From an uncultured Rhodospirillales bacterium (GTDB lineage Bacteria > Pseudomonadota > Alphaproteobacteria > CACIAM-22H2): a stretch of DNA of 28,209 bases. Within the stretch, counting starts at the first letter, position 1. The number at the start of each line of letters is the position of its first letter. The DNA lies in assembly GCA_937926175.1 (NCBI GenBank), contig CALANV010000023.1, positions 1 through 28,209 of the forward strand, read 5' to 3'. The position numbers and the translations under genes were made by a program. Shown here piece by piece: positions 24,927 to 28,209 of this stretch. The notes beneath the pieces were generated by a model, which had not been told where the DNA came from, did no database searches, and was given only the letters and a program-made list of their open reading frames with translations.

Positions 24927-26336
24927 ATGGGTTTCCAGCTTCCAGCGATATTCGGCTGCCTGCAGGTCGCCTCTCTCTTCGCCTACACGGTCGGGTTCTT
25001 CCTGGTCGCCACGTTAGCGTCGGTTATCGGGTGGCTCGATTTCGTGCAGTTCAGCATCCTGCTCTTCGGCGCGGCGCTCACCGCGATTTCCGTCGTGAAT
25101 GGGTCGATCCGGCTCGACCGGCCGGTTGTCTTTCTGACCGCTCTCATCGTGGCGGCGTTCGCGATCCAGTTGGCCGCTTTCGATCGGTGGGACGATATAA
25201 CTCTTTACAAGATCGCTGTCGTTCTCGCCGCGCATCTGGCGGTGATCAATTATTTCGCGCTCTGGCGCGAGTCGCCCCGGATTTCGCGCCTGCTGACATA
25301 CGGGCTATCGGGGGTCGAAGTCATCATCATCGGTCAAATTGCCGCCAGTTTTCTTTTTCTCGTCGGCGAAGTGCACATCTTTCGCACGGGCCAAATTCGC
25401 GCACAGGGTTGGATCGGCGATACGGCTGCCCTCGTTCTTGTGTTCTTCGTCATCTATCACACGCTGACCGAACGCTTCGTCCGGGCGTTCGTCGCCTGGC
25501 TCGCGCTGCTCATGATGGGAGGTAAAGCGGCCCTCGACCTTGCCGTCCTGTCGGTGCCGATTGCGGCGACGGCGTCGGCGCGGCCGGCGCGCGTCCTGAT
25601 CGGCGGCATACTGGCAGCAGCCACCGCCGTCATTTTGTTTACGAACGTCGTGTCCCGTCTGCCTGACCTGATCGATGGCGACCGGATTCCGCCGAAGGAG
25701 ATTCCTCAGATTTCACCGGTGGAGGGAATTGGAACCAGCACATGGTCCAGACTGTCGCCAGACCAGCAGATGTTCCTGCGGTTGGTTCGGAATACCGGCG
25801 TGCTTCGGCTGGCCTCCATCGGGGCTGGATACGTACTTTTCGTGGATCATCCGCTGACTGGGGCAGGATACGGTTTGACGGCAGATCGGGTTCAAGAGGC
25901 CGCCAGAGTCGACGTATTCGGGTTGCAGGAATGCTGCGGCATTACCCCCACGCACTTCGAGTTCATCAATGGCATCCACAACCACGTCGTTCGACTTGCG
26001 GCGGAGATGGGACTGCCGGGCATTGCAATCGCGGTCGCCCTGGCCGCTTTCGTCGTGGTCCGTGCGAGCCGCCTGTACGTCAAACGGCGCCGTCATGCCT
26101 GTGCGGCGGCCGGCGATGGATTGGATGATATGGCGACGGCCGGCGCGATCTGGGCGATTCTGTTCGTTCTCTTCCACCAAACGGGCGCGTGGCTGCTGCC
26201 GGGCAACATACAATTCCATTGGCTCACGCTCATGATGGGCATCATCAGCATGTGGTTGCCGGAAACGCGCCGGTGTCCCCGACCCGTCGCGCCCTCGAGC
26301 GGGGATGCGGCGGTCGTGGGCTGCGTACACAAGTGA
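24927..26336 (+). CDS. O-antigen ligase/polymerase-like membrane protein (Wzy/WaaL family)
   Basis: A 469-residue polytopic protein with about ten or eleven hydrophobic segments and one large external loop (about 245-345). The conserved core of the Wzy_C/O-antigen ligase family is visible near the C-terminal part: GAGYGLTADRV (312-322), then FINGIHNHVVRLAAEMGLPGI, with the His351-Asn-His and Glu360. Its placement directly before a Wzx-like flippase favours a Wzy-type polymerase that joins repeat units in the periplasm, but ligase activity cannot be excluded. Translation begins at ATG 24927 with a weak ribosome site. The stop overlaps the start of the next gene by four bases (GTGA), so translation is coupled. 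Confidence 0.83.
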   Translation: MGFQLPAIFGCLQVASLFAYTVGFFLVATLASVIGWLDFVQFSILLFGAALTAISVVNGSIRLDRPVVFLTALIVAAFAIQLAAFDRWDDITLYKIAVVLAAHLAVINYFALWRESPRISRLLTYGLSGVEVIIIGQIAASFLFLVGEVHIFRTGQIRAQGWIGDTAALVLVFFVIYHTLTERFVRAFVAWLALLMMGGKAALDLAVLSVPIAATASARPARVLIGGILAAATAVILFTNVVSRLPDLIDGDRIPPKEIPQISPVEGIGTSTWSRLSPDQQMFLRLVRNTGVLRLASIGAGYVLFVDHPLTGAGYGLTADRVQEAARVDVFGLQECCGITPTHFEFINGIHNHVVRLAAEMGLPGIAIAVALAAFVVVRASRLYVKRRRHACAAAGDGLDDMATAGAIWAILFVLFHQTGAWLLPGNIQFHWLTLMMGIISMWLPETRRCPRPVAPSSGDAAVVGCVHK

Positions 26337-27655
26337 GTAACCGTGTGAAGCGATTCGTCCGGCCCGAGATCTTTCTGATCGCCGTCAACCTGCTCTGCGC
26401 GGCCGTCGGCCTCGTCCAGACATTGGTCGTAGCCGCGTCGCTCGGCGCGCCGGCCTACGCCGTCATAGGCATCCTCGTTGCCATAGCCAGCTTGATCGCG
26501 AACTTCTGGGACGTTCGCCTGTTCGACTTGGCGATGCGACTGCTCGTTCAGGCGCCGCCGGACGGGCAGGAGCCGGCGATCTACCGCAAGAGCGTCGCCC
26601 AGCTCACTCTCGCTTTCAGCGCCGCAATCGTTTTGCTTGCGGCGGCGACATCCATGCTGGTCGCGACTTTTTCGGTCCATCTCTTCGTCGATCAGCCGGT
26701 CGCGCTCCGCTGGATCGTCGCGCAGGCGATGCTGACGGCCACCGCCAGCCTTCTCGGCACGGTGTTCGCCCTGCAGCGGCTGACAGAGCGGTTCTATGCG
26801 TTTGGGGCCGCCCGGATCGTCCATCAGATCCTGGGATCCGGCGTCGTTCTTGGCAGCATCTGGCTGTTTCCGAATCTGGATGGTTATTTTGCAGGGGCGA
26901 TTATCGCTGCATTCGGAAATCTGGTTGGCGCGCTCGTCGTGCTCGACCGGCTCTGGGCAAGCCGTCATGGCGTGCGGCTGATCTCCCGTGCTTCCGGGCT
27001 CGCACTTCCGGCGTATCGGCAGAGCTGGCGCTTCATCCTGGGCGGAACGGTCATCGGATACGGCAAGATGATCCATCGCTGGTCCGACGTCCTCATGATC
27101 GGCTATTTCACCAGCGACCAGGTCACGGGCGTCTACCGCCTAGCCCGTACTGTTGCCGATGGCCTCCAAATCATGACGGACGCGCTCTCCCAGTACTATT
27201 TTCCGGTGCTCGTCCGGCTTAGGGCCGAACGACGGCTGTCCGAGTTCTGGCGCGCGGCGCGCCGGCTCGCCGTGATCGCCGCCGCCGTCACCGTGCCGAG
27301 CGTCGCCGGCGCTCTCGTCATCGTGCCGCCGCTCGCAGCCTATTACCTTCCGGCGTTCGACGGCATCGCGACCGCGCTGGCAATCCTGATCCTGCCGTTC
27401 CTGGTCATCTGCGGGGTCCATCTCTGGCTGTGGCCGCTTCTGGTCGAGCGCGGCGAGATCGGCCATTTCGCCGCGCTCTCGATCCTGGCGGCTCTCGTGC
27501 AGGCCGGGGTGACCGCAGCACTGCTGGCCTGGATCTGGCCCAGTGCGGCGGCGGGGAGTCTCGGGTATGTCAGCTACTACGTCGTGATCTATCCGGCCGT
27601 ACTCATCATGTTGATGCGTCGCCGTACTTCGCCCGGCGTCGCGACTGCCCGATGA
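26333..27655 (+). CDS. Polysaccharide flippase, Wzx-like (MOP superfamily)
   Basis: A 440-residue membrane protein with about twelve hydrophobic segments (first near 10-30, second near 36-58). It is of the RfbX/Wzx type that flips undecaprenyl-linked repeat units to the periplasm. Motifs resembling the family include a long soluble loop with SWRFILGGTVIGYGKMIHRWSDVLMIGYF, followed by GVYRLARTVADGLQIMTDALSQYYFPVLVRL. The latter is a typical Wzx pattern in which transporters settle on YF-T-QVG-Y-A. The GTG at 26333 is chosen because it overlaps the polymerase stop; GTG 26345 is an alternative. The family assignment rests on hydrophobicity and this pattern rather than a strict signature. Confidence 0.8.
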   Translation: MSNRVKRFVRPEIFLIAVNLLCAAVGLVQTLVVAASLGAPAYAVIGILVAIASLIANFWDVRLFDLAMRLLVQAPPDGQEPAIYRKSVAQLTLAFSAAIVLLAAATSMLVATFSVHLFVDQPVALRWIVAQAMLTATASLLGTVFALQRLTERFYAFGAARIVHQILGSGVVLGSIWLFPNLDGYFAGAIIAAFGNLVGALVVLDRLWASRHGVRLISRASGLALPAYRQSWRFILGGTVIGYGKMIHRWSDVLMIGYFTSDQVTGVYRLARTVADGLQIMTDALSQYYFPVLVRLRAERRLSEFWRAARRLAVIAAAVTVPSVAGALVIVPPLAAYYLPAFDGIATALAILILPFLVICGVHLWLWPLLVERGEIGHFAALSILAALVQAGVTAALLAWIWPSAAAGSLGYVSYYVVIYPAVLIMLMRRRTSPGVATAR

Positions 27656-28021
27656 TGCACATGGCGAGAGACGGCGGGTGTACTGCGGCGCAGCCGCTTC
27701 ATTTCGTTCAGGTCGGATATGACGCGAGTGTTTTCGCTTCCGACACGGCATCGGACACCCTCAAGCGCCAAGTCCTGTACAGCGATCGAGGCCTTGCGCG
27801 CGGACAGCCGTCACACGTACCTAGCCACCGGTGCGCCTGCCGGAGCCGGGGCGTTCACCATAGGTTCGACTCATATTGCCGGACTGCCACATGGCGGCGT
27901 GCGGACCGCCCTTGGCTACTATCTTCGCGGCGCAAAACCGGCTATGTAGCGTCGCCGCGCGCCATGTAACAGTGACCTTGCGCCGGGTGCATTCGAATGC
28001 ACGTTGTCCCACGATCCTGAC
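27656..28021. other. Intergenic region upstream of the last glycosyltransferase
   Basis: These 366 bases carry no convincing gene. Short frames here lack ribosome sites and family features. The region contains a 16-bp perfect palindrome near its right end and should hold a separate promoter for the gene at 28022. Confidence 0.55.
27987..28002. promoter_or_regulatory. 16-bp perfect palindrome upstream of the glycosyltransferase at 28022
   Basis: GTGCATTCGAATGCAC is fully self-complementary with no spacer and lies 19 bases before the ATG. Its form suits a dimeric repressor site overlapping the transcription start. Confidence 0.4.
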
Positions 28022-28209
28022 ATGGCCCGCATTCTGCTTATCACCAACATCTTCCCGCCGCATATCGGCGGCCCGGCGTCCTTCATCGATCGCCTGGCCC
28101 ACGCGCTCAGCGGCCGCGGCCATGATGTCACCGTCGTCTGCTCGTCGGATGCACCGACGGACTGGCGCGATCGCGAGCGGCCGTTCCGGGTCCGGCGCGT
28201 CTGCCTGGC
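28022..28209 (+). CDS. Glycosyltransferase, N-terminal part (3' end outside window)
   Basis: Sixty-two codons are visible, starting MARILLITNIFPPHIGGPASFIDRLAHALSGRGHDVTVVCSS. This is the nucleotide-fold acceptor domain of GT-B family 4 enzymes, with the glycine-rich PPHIGGPA loop after the first strand. The frame stays open to the window edge. The sugar specificity cannot be judged. It belongs to the rightward polysaccharide arm but is separated from the flippase gene by 366 bases. Confidence 0.85.
   Translation, partial: MARILLITNIFPPHIGGPASFIDRLAHALSGRGHDVTVVCSSDAPTDWRDRERPFRVRRVCL

Noticed and set aside
27863..27872. GGTTCGACTC, resembling a tRNA T-loop
   Set aside because: The flanking bases do not form a T stem, and no acceptor or anticodon arm can be built around it.
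27719..27949. 76-codon plus-strand frame in the gap before the last glycosyltransferase
   Set aside because: It has no ribosome site, no hydrophobic or domain pattern, and competing frames of similar length lie in the same gap.

Overview
The window is high-GC chromosomal DNA from a Gram-negative alphaproteobacterium. The evidence is the DUF1674/SdhAF4-htpX-rsmB neighbourhood, the rpe-heparinase II/III pair, an alphaproteobacterial-type LptD with a CxxC motif, and a flagellar gene with a sigma-54-type promoter. Genus or species cannot be read from the sequence. All complete genes look intact. I saw no transposon, phage, CRISPR array, rRNA or tRNA.

Layout. (A) 1-1065 is the 3' two-fifths to one-half of acetyl-CoA synthetase, followed by a strong hairpin and a small exported protein. 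(B) 1705-6061, minus strand, is a type I secretion locus in the order RTX protein, ABC exporter, HlyD-type adaptor. A GNRA-capped hairpin lies between the RTX gene and the exporter, and a long AT-rich region lies upstream. (C) 6484-7676 holds two plus-strand genes of unknown function. (D) 7690-9744 holds galE and a divergent flippase-like membrane protein. (E) 9824-12557 holds the succinate dehydrogenase assembly factor (sdhAF4), htpX, a possible 45-residue membrane or secreted peptide, and rsmB. (F) 12644-15429 holds lptE and lptD, convergent with interlocked stop codons. (G) 15626-17937 holds rpe and a heparinase II/III-family gene. (H) 17987-18733 is a solitary flgD with a sigma-54-type promoter and upstream dyads. 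(I) 18970-28209 is a surface polysaccharide cluster. Its minus-strand arm carries a methyltransferase, two family 4 glycosyltransferases, an NAD-dependent epimerase and a UDP-sugar 6-dehydrogenase. Its plus-strand arm carries a Wzy/ligase-like polymerase, a Wzx-like flippase and the start of another glycosyltransferase.

How the genes fit together. Much of the window serves the cell envelope: an outer-membrane LPS export pair, a Wzx/Wzy-type polysaccharide pathway with UDP-uronic acid and galactose-type precursor supply (galE lies about 10 kb away), and export of a calcium-binding RTX protein that is probably extracellular. The outer-membrane TolC-type partner of the secretion system and the initiating sugar-phosphate transferase of the polysaccharide pathway are not in this window.

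No clearly new multi-gene system was found. The most useful leads are the RTX protein with no visible enzymatic domain and its intergenic hairpin, the lptE/lptD arrangement, the flgD regulatory region, a 13-bp duplication across the sdhAF4 stop codon, and the two unrecognised genes at 6484-7676.
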